From: Fontibacterium medardense
GTDB lineage: Bacteria; Pseudomonadota; Alphaproteobacteria; Pelagibacterales; Pelagibacteraceae
DNA length: 64,000 nucleotides
Assembly (NCBI GenBank): GCA_965235075.1
Contig: OZ249404.1
Coordinates: forward strand, 806,001-870,000
Direction: 5' to 3'
Below are positions 17,960-26,963 of the stretch, one piece after another. Below the pieces are notes generated by a model. It searched no databases, was not told where the DNA came from, and saw nothing but the letters and a program-made list of their open reading frames with translations. A program made the position numbers and the translations under genes. Position 1 is the first letter of the stretch, and every line of letters starts with the position of its first letter.

Positions 17960-18045
17960 GTTTAAGTATGTTTTTAGGCTTAAATTCAACGTATTTTAAT
18001 AATATATATAAACCAATTAAAACTCAAACCTTAGAATATTTTAAC

Positions 18046-18073
18046 TTGTCAACGTTTCTGGTCTAGATAAACT
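18046..18073 (+). promoter_or_regulatory. candidate sigma-70 promoter of the TRAP operon
   Basis: TTGTCA (18046-18051), a 16-bp spacer and TAAACT (18068-18073) resemble -35 and -10 elements. They lie 40 bases before dctP, and an AAGGAAAA ribosome-binding site precedes the ATG. Matches are partial, so this is a candidate only. Confidence 0.4.
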
Positions 18074-18113
18074 GCATTACTTTTAAAATTAACAAAACAA
18101 GGAAAATAACTAA

Positions 18114-19157
18114 ATGTTCAAAAAAATAACTAACTTACTTACTGCAATTTCTTTTTTTGCTGTAACTACGTTATTTGGTTTTTCTGCATCTGCACAACAA
18201 GCTCCAATTGTGATTAAATTGAGCCATGTGGTTGCTGAAAATACCCCAAAAGGCCTAGCTTCTTTAAAATTTAAAGAGCTTGCTGAAAAAAAATTACCAG
18301 GAAAAGTTCAAGTACAAGTATTTCCAAGTTCACAATTATTTGGTGATGCAAAGGAGTTAGAAGCACTTTTACTTAACGATGTTCAAATCATAAACCCATC
18401 TTTATCAAAATTTGATCGATACACAAAAAAAATAGCTGTATTTGATTTACCTTTTTTATTTAAAGATGCCAAAGCTGCAGCAGGCTTTCAAAAATCTAAA
18501 GAAGGTCAAGATTTGCTTAGATCAATGGAAGACAAAGGTCTTATAGGTCTTGCTTATTGGCATAATGGTATGAAACATTTTTCTGCTAACAAAGATTTTA
18601 GAGTTCCAGCTGATATTAAAGGCTTAAAATTTAGAATTCAACCCTCTGATGTTTATGAGTCTTTTATTAAAGCAATTGGTGGCAATACGCAAAAAATGGC
18701 ATTCGCAGAAGTTTACCAAGGCTTACAAACTGGAGTAGTAGATGGACAAGAAAATACTTTTTCCAATATTTACTCTCAAAAATTCCATGAGGTTCAAAAA
18801 ACAATTATTGAATCAAATCACGGGATTTTAGATTACATGGTTGTGGTTAATGCTAAATGGTGGAATAGTTTACCTGCTGATATTAGAAAAGGTTTAACTG
18901 AAGCTATGAACGAAGCAACCGTTTATAACAATTCAATTGGCCAGCAGAAAAATGATGAGGCAAAAAAGTTAATCATCGACTCTGGGAAAACAAAAGTTGT
19001 AAAACTGACCGATGCTCAATTAGCTGAATGGAAAAAATCAGTTGCACCGGTTTACGCACAATTTGAAAAAGATATTGGGGTTGATTTAATAAAATCTGCT
19101 CAAAAGTTTAGTCAAGCAGCTCAACCAAAAGCTGAAAAGCCAGCAACTAAAAAATAA
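18114..19157 (+). CDS. dctP: TRAP transporter solute-binding protein DctP
   Basis: 347 aa. A signal peptide (about 1-27, ending ASA-QQ) sends it to the periplasm. The DctP fold follows, with KLSHVVAENTPKG near the mature N-terminus, LKFRIQPSDVYESF with the conserved substrate-gripping Arg, and the hinge GLQTGVVDGQEN. DctP proteins bind carboxylates and hand them to the QM permease. The C-terminus ends in a Lys/Ala/Pro tail. It is the first gene of dctP-dctQ-dctM-hydratase. A strong hairpin lies between it and dctQ. Confidence 0.94.
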   Translation: MFKKITNLLTAISFFAVTTLFGFSASAQQAPIVIKLSHVVAENTPKGLASLKFKELAEKKLPGKVQVQVFPSSQLFGDAKELEALLLNDVQIINPSLSKFDRYTKKIAVFDLPFLFKDAKAAAGFQKSKEGQDLLRSMEDKGLIGLAYWHNGMKHFSANKDFRVPADIKGLKFRIQPSDVYESFIKAIGGNTQKMAFAEVYQGLQTGVVDGQENTFSNIYSQKFHEVQKTIIESNHGILDYMVVVNAKWWNSLPADIRKGLTEAMNEATVYNNSIGQQKNDEAKKLIIDSGKTKVVKLTDAQLAEWKKSVAPVYAQFEKDIGVDLIKSAQKFSQAAQPKAEKPATKK

Positions 19158-19171
19158 TAAGTTCTAATTTT

Positions 19172-19202
19172 CCCCTGATGCATATATAAAAATCATCAGG
19201 GG
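19172..19202 (+). promoter_or_regulatory. intercistronic stem-loop between dctP and dctQ
   Basis: A perfect 9-bp repeat CCCCTGATG / CATCAGGGG with a 13-base loop follows the dctP stop by 14 bases. Its GC content stands out in this genome. The 3' arm runs into GGGGGA, the likely ribosome-binding site of dctQ. It may protect the dctP message and lower dctQM translation. No long T-run follows, so it is not a clear full terminator. Confidence 0.75.
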
Positions 19203-19213
19203 GAATTAATAAG

Positions 19214-19747
19214 TTGAATAAATTTTTTTCAAGATTTGAGGAATATTTTATCGCATTTTTAATGGCTGCAATGACAGTTGTTAATTTTGCAAATGTTTTT
19301 GTCAGATACGTATTAAAATCTAATTTAAATTGGGCATTAGAATTTACAGTCATCTCATTTGCGTGGATAATATTTTTAGGCGCTGCATGGGGAATTAAAG
19401 CCGGTGCTCATATCGGAGTTGATACAGTTTTAAATCTTTTTTCTGATAAAAATAAAAGAATTATTTCAACTTTTGCAGCAATACTGTGTATTACTTATTG
19501 CATATTTATCCTTATTGGCAGCTATAATTACGTTCACAAAATTTATTCAGTTGGCATTTTATCTCAGGATATTAAATGGCTACCTCAGTGGGTTCCGCGA
19601 ATGGTAATGCCTATAAGTTATGGCTTAATGCTTTATAGATTTGCAGAAGTATTATGGAAAGTATTAAAGGGTCAGAAAGTTAACTTAGGTTTGGCTAATG
19701 AAGCAAAGGATGCCATTGAAACCTTCAATATACCCAATAAAAAATAA
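19214..19747 (+). CDS. dctQ: TRAP transporter small permease DctQ
   Basis: 177 aa with four hydrophobic helices (about 10-35, 45-70, 82-105, 125-150). The conserved VRYVLKSNLNWALEFTVISF region identifies DctQ. It associates with DctM to form the QM membrane unit driven by a sodium gradient. The start is a TTG at 19214 behind a GGGGGA site; the next Met would remove most of the first helix. The dctM ATG directly follows the stop. Confidence 0.9.
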   Translation: MNKFFSRFEEYFIAFLMAAMTVVNFANVFVRYVLKSNLNWALEFTVISFAWIIFLGAAWGIKAGAHIGVDTVLNLFSDKNKRIISTFAAILCITYCIFILIGSYNYVHKIYSVGILSQDIKWLPQWVPRMVMPISYGLMLYRFAEVLWKVLKGQKVNLGLANEAKDAIETFNIPNKK

Positions 19748-21058
19748 ATGACATCTTGGTTTTTATTTACTTCTCTTTTTGTATTTTTATTCATGGGTAT
19801 ACCTATATCCATTTGCTTAGGTTTGGCAGGCATGTTTGCCCTTTACTTTTTTGGGAGCGAATCATTAGCTTCTTTGTCTCTAAAATTATTTGAAACATCA
19901 GAACATTATACCTTGATGGCAATTCCATTCTTCATTTTAGGTGGAACAATTATGTCAACCGGCGGAGTTGCAAAAAGATTGATAAGATTTGCGGTTGCTT
20001 GTGTAGGCCATATTAAAGGAGGACTTGCTATTGCTTCAGTTTTGGCTTGTACTTTTTTTGCGGCAGTTTCAGGATCATCACCTGCAACAGTTGTTGCTGT
20101 TGGTACAATTATGATTACAGGCATGGTTAATGCTGGTTATCCAAAAAAATTTGCAGCTGGCATATTGTGTAACGCTGGAACACTTGGGATTTTAATTCCT
20201 CCATCAATTGTAATGGTCGTATATTGCGCTGTTACAGAACAATCAGTTGGCAGAATATTTTTAGCTGGAATTGTGCCTGGCATACTACTTTCAACAATAA
20301 TGATGATAGCGATATATATTTATGCAAGAATAAAAAAATTGCCCTCATTGCAAAAAGCAAGTTTTAAAGAAGTGCTTATAAGTGCTAAAGACGCAATTCC
20401 TGGTTTTTTTCTTTTAATTATTATAATGGGCGGAATTTATGGAGGAATTTTTACTCCGACAGAGGCAGCTGCAGTTGCTGCAGTTTATGCCGTCCTAGTA
20501 TCTTTGTTTATTTATAAGGATATTACAATTAACGATTTACCAAGAGTATTTGTCGATGCATCAAAAACAACGGTAATGATAATGTTCATTATCGCAAATG
20601 CAATTTTGTTTGCTCATGTTCTTACTACAGAAAGAATCCCTCAAATGATATCCGAGCAAATATTAAACGCAGGTCTATCCCCTTTAATGTTTTTATTAAT
20701 TGTAAACATAATTCTTATAATCGCAGGCGATTTCATGGAACCGACTGCAATTTTATTAATTTTAACACCTATATTTTTCCCAATTGCAATTCAGCTTGGA
20801 ATAGATCCTATTCACTTAGGAATCATTATGGTTGTAAATATGGAGATTGGAATGGTGACTCCTCCGGTGGGATTAAACTTATTTGTTACTAGCGGAATTA
20901 CAGGAATGCCTATTGTAGAGGTATTGAAAGGAGCTCTTCCTTGGATATCTATTTTAGTCGTATTTCTTGGAATTATTACTTACTTTCCAAAGATCTCAAC
21001 AACACTCCCAGATTATTTAATGGGACCACAAACTCCTGTTGTTCTTAAACAAAGATAA
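19748..21058 (+). CDS. dctM: TRAP transporter large permease DctM
   Basis: 436 aa, full length, with about 11-12 hydrophobic helices. Family motifs include the early GIPISICLGLAGM, ALAGSxP-type AVSGSSPATVVAVGTIM and PPSIVMVVYC. The C-terminal repeat has MVTPPVGLNLFVTSGI. It is the ion-coupled transport channel of the TRAP system. The next gene begins 4 bases after its stop. Confidence 0.95.
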   Translation: MTSWFLFTSLFVFLFMGIPISICLGLAGMFALYFFGSESLASLSLKLFETSEHYTLMAIPFFILGGTIMSTGGVAKRLIRFAVACVGHIKGGLAIASVLACTFFAAVSGSSPATVVAVGTIMITGMVNAGYPKKFAAGILCNAGTLGILIPPSIVMVVYCAVTEQSVGRIFLAGIVPGILLSTIMMIAIYIYARIKKLPSLQKASFKEVLISAKDAIPGFFLLIIIMGGIYGGIFTPTEAAAVAAVYAVLVSLFIYKDITINDLPRVFVDASKTTVMIMFIIANAILFAHVLTTERIPQMISEQILNAGLSPLMFLLIVNIILIIAGDFMEPTAILLILTPIFFPIAIQLGIDPIHLGIIMVVNMEIGMVTPPVGLNLFVTSGITGMPIVEVLKGALPWISILVVFLGIITYFPKISTTLPDYLMGPQTPVVLKQR

Positions 21059-21062
21059 TTAA

Positions 21063-21836
21063 TTGAATAATAAAATTAAAATTTTAGGAGATAAAATAGC
21101 AGAAGCCAGATTTAAGAGAAAATTTTTACCAAAAATCTCAAAATCTCTAATCAGTAATCCTAATATCGCAGCACAAATTTGCAGACATGCTGAGATGGAG
21201 TTGTTATGGAACCCCATTGGTTTTAAAGCTGGAGCCACAAATAAAAGTATGTGGAAAAAATTAAAAGCTAAAAAACCCTTTTTTTCTTATTTATATGAAG
21301 AAAGCACATACAAAAATAAAGGTAAAATGCCTTTTCAAAGCAACTTAATAGGTGCTGAGCTTGAAGTTGCTTTTAAGATTAAAAATGAAGTTTTTAATTT
21401 TAATAAAAGAATTACTAAATCAAATGTTAGTAAATTTATTATAGGTGTAGCACCTGCAATAGAGGTTGTTGGATTTAGACAAAAATTAAAAGCAATTGAT
21501 TGTCTTGGAAGAATGATTTCAGATTTTGGATTAAATGTTGGCTTTGTTACAGGAAAATTAACAAAATATAGTTTTAAAAAAATTACTTCTATCCCAACAG
21601 TTTTAACTAACAAAACTGCTAAAAAAGATTATCCTGGAAATACAAAAATTGTTCTAGGCAATCCGATTAATTCATTAATTTGGCTGCTTAATGAAATAAG
21701 AAAAAATAATATGATATTAAGTTTTGATTTCTGGGTAACAACAGGTTCATCAACTCCCATTATTCCTATTAAAAAAGGCGATCTCTTTTCTGGAAGCGTT
21801 AAAGGTCTTGGCAGCGTATCTTTAAAAATAAGCTAA
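21063..21836 (+). CDS. 2-keto-4-pentenoate hydratase / fumarylacetoacetase-fold enzyme
   Basis: 257 aa resembling the MhpD/hydratase-decarboxylase group. Hallmarks are GFKAGATNKSMW near 52-63, GAELEVAFKIKNEV near 93-106 with acidic metal ligands, the central VAPAIEVVGFR, and the C-terminal GDLFSGSVKGLGSV. These enzymes act on 2-keto-4-enoic or oxalocrotonate-type acids. A TTG at 21063 is the only start that keeps the N-terminal helix. Position at the end of the TRAP operon suggests that the imported substrate, or a product of it, is a keto acid; this is an inference. Confidence 0.75.
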   Translation: MNNKIKILGDKIAEARFKRKFLPKISKSLISNPNIAAQICRHAEMELLWNPIGFKAGATNKSMWKKLKAKKPFFSYLYEESTYKNKGKMPFQSNLIGAELEVAFKIKNEVFNFNKRITKSNVSKFIIGVAPAIEVVGFRQKLKAIDCLGRMISDFGLNVGFVTGKLTKYSFKKITSIPTVLTNKTAKKDYPGNTKIVLGNPINSLIWLLNEIRKNNMILSFDFWVTTGSSTPIIPIKKGDLFSGSVKGLGSVSLKIS

Positions 21837-21837
21837 A

Positions 21838-22752
21838 CTACTTTTTAGTAATTGCCATTTTTCGTGAAAGATAAATCAAAAGAATGATTGCAATTGAGAA
21901 AATAATTGTAAGAAAATCTAATGTTTCTCCAAGTAAATAAATTGAAAATGCAAAAGTAAAAAAAGGCATAAGTAATTGAATCTGGCTTACGCGCACAGCA
22001 CCCCCTATATCCAATCCTTTATACCAAGCAAAGAAACCTATCCATTGTGAAAATATTGCAACATATAAAAATCCAAGCCATGAAATGATGTTAATTTCAG
22101 TTTGTGGAAAATAATAAATCGCCAAAGTAAAATGAACTGGTAAAGCAAGAACAAGCGCCCATGAAATAACATCTGCAGAAACCATAATTTTGGTAAGTTT
22201 GGCTCCAAAATTATAGCCAATCGCTGCAACGATCACTGCAATGCAAAATAAAATATCAGAATATGATAATTCTAATTTTTTATTTTCTTCATGCCCGTGA
22301 ATTAAAATATAAATAACTATCAATATACAGCCAATAAAAGCACACACCCAAAACCCCAATGATGCTTTTTGTTTAAAATAAAATGAAGCTAAAATTGCTG
22401 TAGCTAATGGTAAAAAAGCTAAAATTACTCCCGCATGTATTGATGTAGAATAAATTAAACCTAAAGAAAGAGATAATGGGAACACTACCGTTATGCACAA
22501 AGCTATTATTGAAAAATTAAATAAATATTTTAATTTTGGTATTTTTTTTCTAAAAAATAACAAATAAAGAAGAGAAAGAATTCCAGCGAGAGCAGATCTA
22601 CCAAAAGTAATAAATTCTGGAGAAAGCTGACTATTGCTATTTCCTAGTGCAATCTTAGTAGCTACTGGTGTAATAGAAAAAATAATTATGCCAATAAGAC
22701 CAAAAATAAAACCTTTGGTCTCATTGCTTAAACTTGAAAAAAAAATTTTCAT
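21838..22752 (-). CDS. EamA/DMT-family transporter
   Basis: 304 aa with ten hydrophobic helices in two EamA repeats (about 12-145 and 165-300). It converges on the hydratase gene with a 1-base gap and lies 12 bases downstream of the lysine-rich protein gene on its own strand. Probably a metabolite exporter; substrate unknown. It is one of three EamA paralogues in the window and is not closely similar to the other two. Confidence 0.85.
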   Translation of the reverse strand: MKIFFSSLSNETKGFIFGLIGIIIFSITPVATKIALGNSNSQLSPEFITFGRSALAGILSLLYLLFFRKKIPKLKYLFNFSIIALCITVVFPLSLSLGLIYSTSIHAGVILAFLPLATAILASFYFKQKASLGFWVCAFIGCILIVIYILIHGHEENKKLELSYSDILFCIAVIVAAIGYNFGAKLTKIMVSADVISWALVLALPVHFTLAIYYFPQTEINIISWLGFLYVAIFSQWIGFFAWYKGLDIGGAVRVSQIQLLMPFFTFAFSIYLLGETLDFLTIIFSIAIILLIYLSRKMAITKK

Positions 22753-22764
22753 TAAATATTAAAA

Positions 22765-24054
22765 TTAACTCGCTTTTTTTAGATCTTGTCTTTCTCTTTC
22801 AAATAATAAGGCTAAGCGATCAATCATATAATCAGATGCTTCAAAAACATTTTTTGGGTTAAACATTTTAGTTTCAGTAGAATCTATTTTATCCTCTAAT
22901 GAAATATCATTAATTAAACGTTCTGATGCGTTTTCTCCTTTAATATAAAGTAAAAATAAATAGTCATTATCAGGAGTGTCTTGGTTCTTTATAAAGCACT
23001 CACCATTCTCAGCAATATTATCAATAAAAGCTAACGGGGCTCTTTTTTTTGTTAAGTATCTTTTGTTAACTTGGAATACGATAGATTTCATATTTCTAGA
23101 ATACTTTTCTAGTCTATCAACGACTTGTTGTTTAATTTCATTTTCTCTCTTTTGTGCATCTAATATTGCTCTAGCCTCTTCTCTTGTTGTTCTGTGAGCT
23201 TCAAGTTCAAGTAATTTTGCTTCTCTTTTTTTAAGTTTAATCTCTTGTATTTTTTCTCTAAAAATTTTTAGACGATCTTCAATAGCTCTTATCTGGCTTC
23301 TTAATTGATATATTTTTTCTTTCTCTTGTCGTTTATGATCTTTGAGTTGTAAATTTAGTCTTCTTTCAAGTGCTTTTTGCTCAATAACAATTCTTTTTTC
23401 TAAAGCTTTTTGTTCTCTTTCTAAATTACGTAACTCTATTTGCTTTGATTTAAGTAATTGCTTATTAAACTGAAATTTTTGTTTTTTCAGCTCATTAATT
23501 TCACGTAAATTGTGTTTTTTTAATAATTCAAATTCACGTTTTTTTTGAATAGCTTGCTGCTTTAAAATCTTAATTTGTTTTTTATTTCTATTTTCTTTCC
23601 AAGAAATAATTCGATTTTGAAAATATGATTTTAAACCAAAAAAATTAGTAAACTGATCTTTAATATAGCTACTAAATTTATCAAAAATATTAGTTTTATA
23701 TTTTGATATTTTTCTAATCTTTAACTTCTTTTTCCTAATTTTTATCTTTTTTCTTTTTTTTAATGATTTTTTAATTTTCTTTATTTTAGTCTTATATTTT
23801 TTTATATAAATTTTTTTACTATTTTTTTTCTTATTTAACTTTTTTATTTTCTTCTTGGAAATATTTTTTTTTTTAAGAGATTGTTTGATTCTTTTTTTTG
23901 ATTTAATTTTTTTTTTAACTTTCTTTTTTAAAGAAGTTTTATTTTGTTTATTTAATCTTTTTTTAAATATTTTTTTTTTTACTACTTTATTCTTAATGAT
24001 TCTTTTGATTTTTTTAGATGACTTTTTTTTATTTTTTTTCTTGGTTTTCATCAC
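22765..24054 (-). CDS. lysine-rich, long coiled-coil protein of unknown function
   Basis: 429 aa in three parts. Residues 1 to about 120 are more than half lysine, with Arg, Ile and Asn, and resemble a histone-H1-type tail. Residues about 150-320 form a long charged coiled coil (ELKKQKFQFNKQLLKSKQIE and similar heptads). Residues about 325-429 form an acidic-to-neutral globular domain (IAENGECFIKNQDTPDNDYL, then DYMIDRLALLFERE). There is no signal peptide or membrane segment. I do not recognise the family. The basic tail suggests binding to DNA, RNA or polyphosphate, which is an inference. The long A-runs in the gene make it prone to slippage. Confidence 0.8.
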   Translation of the reverse strand: MMKTKKKNKKKSSKKIKRIIKNKVVKKKIFKKRLNKQNKTSLKKKVKKKIKSKKRIKQSLKKKNISKKKIKKLNKKKNSKKIYIKKYKTKIKKIKKSLKKRKKIKIRKKKLKIRKISKYKTNIFDKFSSYIKDQFTNFFGLKSYFQNRIISWKENRNKKQIKILKQQAIQKKREFELLKKHNLREINELKKQKFQFNKQLLKSKQIELRNLEREQKALEKRIVIEQKALERRLNLQLKDHKRQEKEKIYQLRSQIRAIEDRLKIFREKIQEIKLKKREAKLLELEAHRTTREEARAILDAQKRENEIKQQVVDRLEKYSRNMKSIVFQVNKRYLTKKRAPLAFIDNIAENGECFIKNQDTPDNDYLFLLYIKGENASERLINDISLEDKIDSTETKMFNPKNVFEASDYMIDRLALLFERERQDLKKAS

Positions 24055-24133
24055 TAATAAGCAAAAATATTATGTCAAATAAGGATAAATTATAACTAAC
24101 ATTAAATTGAAAAATTAATAGATAATTAATTAT

Positions 24134-25006
24134 CTATGAAAAATTTACATCTTTAAGATCTTTTGCTAAATTAGATCTTTGCTGATCACTCAAAGCAACT
24201 AAAGGTGGTCTAATATTTGACCAATTACTATCTTCTTTAATTTTTGTAGCTTTTAATGCTGGAATAACAGGATATTTTTCAAAAACATCTCTAACAGATT
24301 TTATCTTTTTATTAATTGATTCTCCTTCTGATTTGTCGAAAGAATTTATTAATTTTGCAGCCTCAATATTCACGTTAGTAGTTGCGCTAATGCATCCTGA
24401 ACAACCAATATGCAGTCCATCATAAAGAAATTTTTCACTACCTGGATAAACAATAAAATTTTTAATCTCTTTATATTTTTTAGTATTTTCGAAATTACCG
24501 GAGCTATCTTTTATTCCTGTAATAGTGTCTGAAAATTCTTTTTTAAGTCTATTAACAAGATCTATGGAAATAGTAACGCCACTTACTTGTGGAATATTAT
24601 ATAAAAAAATACGAAGATTCGTTGATTTAACTGTATTGATAATTTCTTTGTAATATTGGTAAACACCTTCATCCGAAACATTTTTATAATAAAACGGCGG
24701 AAGTAATAAAACTGAATATATTTTATTTTCTACTGCAGTTTTAGTAAGTAAAGCAGCATCTACAAAAGAAGTATTACCGGTTCCTATAATTATTTTCTCT
24801 TTTGGCAGATCGCTATTGGCTATTGTTTTAATTAAATCTAACTTTTCAGATATTGAAATTGAATTTGCCTCACCAGTTGTTCCCAGAGGAGCTAAACTAA
24901 TATTATTTTTTAATAAAAATTCACAATGTGAGATAAATAATTTTGTATCTATAGTTAAGTCCTTTTTAAAAGGAGTTAAAACTGCTGAATAAACTGCTTT
25001 TTCCAT
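24134..25006 (-). CDS. DapA-family aldolase (dihydrodipicolinate synthase/N-acetylneuraminate lyase type)
   Basis: 290 aa TIM-barrel class I aldolase. Signatures are PLGTTGEANSIS near 40-51 and FLYNIPQVSG near 134-143 with the catalytic Tyr. GIKDSSGNFENT near 163-174 holds the Schiff-base Lys. The family condenses or cleaves pyruvate with an aldehyde. The glycine after TT and the NIPQVSG loop do not decide between DapA and sugar-acid lyases. It is not next to other lysine-synthesis genes, so a catabolic role is possible. Confidence 0.82.
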   Translation of the reverse strand: MEKAVYSAVLTPFKKDLTIDTKLFISHCEFLLKNNISLAPLGTTGEANSISISEKLDLIKTIANSDLPKEKIIIGTGNTSFVDAALLTKTAVENKIYSVLLLPPFYYKNVSDEGVYQYYKEIINTVKSTNLRIFLYNIPQVSGVTISIDLVNRLKKEFSDTITGIKDSSGNFENTKKYKEIKNFIVYPGSEKFLYDGLHIGCSGCISATTNVNIEAAKLINSFDKSEGESINKKIKSVRDVFEKYPVIPALKATKIKEDSNWSNIRPPLVALSDQQRSNLAKDLKDVNFS

Positions 25007-25100
25007 GATTTATTTTTTAATTACTTAGGTTTTAGATATTATCTGTAAAAAAACAATAATTTAAAATAAATATCAACAAGCGAGCATCTATAAAAAATTA

Positions 25101-26030
25101 ATGGATAAAGGACTTATAATTCAAACAAGACCTGGTGTTGGAGATTTATGTATATTTCTTCCTTATATTCAGCAAATCAAAGACCATAATAAAAATTTTC
25201 AATTTACTTTGATTACTAAAAAAAGAACAGCAGCAAAACAGATATTAAAGTACGAACCCTCGATTAATCAAATTGTTTATTTGGAAGATGAAATCTTAGA
25301 AATAACAAAATCTAAAATTAATAATTTTTTTAAAATATTAAATTTTATAAAAAGAAATAATTTTTCAAAAATTTATATTATGCATTTCAGTTTATTCTGG
25401 TTTTTAGTAGCAAAAATATCAGGTATTAAAAATATTTATAAATATGGAATATTAAAAAAAAATGTAGATATTTATCTAAATGCTTTAGAACAAAATAAGA
25501 GATGGCTTCAAAATACTAATCTATCTAGTCAAACAAAAATAACTTACCTTCAAAATAATAGCAAAAATAACAATCAAATTATTATTGGAATTGGATCTTC
25601 TGGCCCTACTAAAAAATGGCCGACGGAAAATTATATTGAATTAATAAAAAAAATTAATGACAAAAATATTAAATTCTATTTAGCTGGCGGAAATAATGAG
25701 ATTGAGAATCAAATCGCAAATAAAATTATTAATGAAATAAAAGAAAATAGAATAGATTCTTTATGTTCTTTAAGCATTGAAGAAATTATGCCAATTATTA
25801 ATTCTAGCAAATTATACGTCGGTAACGATACTGGCTTCATGCATTTAAGTGCTGGTTTAAATATCCCAGCCATAGGTCTTTTTGGGGACACACCATTGTC
25901 TTATGCGAAGTATAATAAAAATATTTTGCCTATTATTCCTGAGAACTTTAAAACTGTAGGACATGGCTCTATGGCTATGAACCAAATAACAATTGGTCAG
26001 GTATTAAATGAAGTTAAAAAATTTATCTAA
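25101..26030 (+). CDS. family 9 glycosyltransferase (heptosyltransferase-like), intact
   Basis: 309 aa. The N-terminal half starts GLIIQTRPGVGDLCIFLPYI, the GT9 acceptor-side motif. The C-terminal half has IIIGIGSSGPTKKWPTENYI and the nucleotide-sugar site YVGNDTGFMHLSAGLNIPA. Members transfer heptose or related sugars to LPS core. It is the same family as the frameshifted copy at 7002-7992. The 3' end overlaps the next gene by 8 bases in convergent orientation. Confidence 0.87.
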   Translation: MDKGLIIQTRPGVGDLCIFLPYIQQIKDHNKNFQFTLITKKRTAAKQILKYEPSINQIVYLEDEILEITKSKINNFFKILNFIKRNNFSKIYIMHFSLFWFLVAKISGIKNIYKYGILKKNVDIYLNALEQNKRWLQNTNLSSQTKITYLQNNSKNNNQIIIGIGSSGPTKKWPTENYIELIKKINDKNIKFYLAGGNNEIENQIANKIINEIKENRIDSLCSLSIEEIMPIINSSKLYVGNDTGFMHLSAGLNIPAIGLFGDTPLSYAKYNKNILPIIPENFKTVGHGSMAMNQITIGQVLNEVKKFI

Positions 26031-26805
26031 AAGTTCTTTCCAATTTTTTTAAAGATTCTGGCGAGATTTTATTTTTTAAATTTTTTACTTTATCTTTTAT
26101 CTTATTTTTTAAATCACCCTGAATAACTTCATTATTAATGTTTAATAAAACATTAGCAAAAATCATCTGCAGAACTTCTTTAAATTTAGTAGATTTTTCA
26201 GCAGTTCCTACATTATTAAAAGACATTTTGTTTAAATTAATGTCTTTATTAATATCTAAAAACTCTGAAAAAGCATTTATCTTAGCGTTGTTAATAGTGA
26301 GTTGACTAATTAAAAACTCTTTATTTTTTTTCTTAGATTGATTTTTAGACTCTAATTCTTTGGATGCATCAATTTCTTTGACGGATGCGCCAGATGGATT
26401 CTTTAAAGCAGGTTTAAACGAGCTAACATTATCTTTAACTTCTTTATTATTAATTAGCACTTCGTAATACAAAGTTGCCCCATCAATATTAATATCTTTT
26501 ATAACAATGGTATCTTTGAAAAGGCTGGTTAATACAAAGTTTGCATTAATATTTTTGATCTGAATAATATTTTTATTTTTAAAGCCATCTAAATTCTTAA
26601 TTTCAATATTACTAATTTTAATGGAAGACCCTAATATACTAGTGTCGATTTTCCCTACAGAAATCTGTTGTCCTAATGCCTGATTACCTTGATCAATAAT
26701 TAAATTTTTTACTATTTTATCTACCCGATAACTTAAAAAATCTAGAATTAAAAATGTTAAACTTAAAAAAACTACTGAAAGAGTAATAATTTTTTTTTTA
26801 TTCAT
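26023..26805 (-). CDS. AsmA/DUF748-like membrane-anchored protein
   Basis: 260 aa with an N-terminal anchor (about 5-24) and a periplasmic region. The repeats SILGSSIKISNIEIKNLDGF and FKDTIVIKDINIDGATLYYE are typical of the AsmA/DUF748/TamB-like beta-rich groove proteins that handle phospholipids or envelope biogenesis. It is much shorter than AsmA itself, and the C-terminal Lys-rich helix (LKNKIKDKVKNLKNKIS) is unusual. Function inferred only from fold-type resemblance. Confidence 0.6.
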   Translation of the reverse strand: MNKKKIITLSVVFLSLTFLILDFLSYRVDKIVKNLIIDQGNQALGQQISVGKIDTSILGSSIKISNIEIKNLDGFKNKNIIQIKNINANFVLTSLFKDTIVIKDINIDGATLYYEVLINNKEVKDNVSSFKPALKNPSGASVKEIDASKELESKNQSKKKNKEFLISQLTINNAKINAFSEFLDINKDINLNKMSFNNVGTAEKSTKFKEVLQMIFANVLLNINNEVIQGDLKNKIKDKVKNLKNKISPESLKKLERTFR

Positions 26806-26836
26806 ATAGTAAAAAATAAGATCATAATAATTAAAG

Positions 26837-26894
26837 GAAATAATAAAATAAAACCTATTAATTTATTTTTAACAAAAAAATATTTTATTATTTC
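26837..26894. repeat. 14-bp perfect AT-rich inverted repeat in divergent gap
   Basis: GAAATAATAAAATA (26837-26850) and its exact complement TATTTTATTATTTC (26881-26894) flank a 30-base loop. They lie between the divergent AsmA-like and oligopeptidase genes. It could be a regulator site or a cruciform. The low complexity makes chance more likely than for a GC-containing repeat. Confidence 0.45.
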
Positions 26895-26963
26895 TAAAAA
26901 ATCTTTAATGACCATTTATGTATATCAATATATAAAATTATAATTTTAGCAATATACATTTCA

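Noticed and set aside
23700..24060. Simple-sequence repeat or CRISPR-like array in the lysine-rich gene
   Set aside because: The apparent repeats are A/T runs from AAA/AAG lysine codons; there are no constant repeats with unique spacers.
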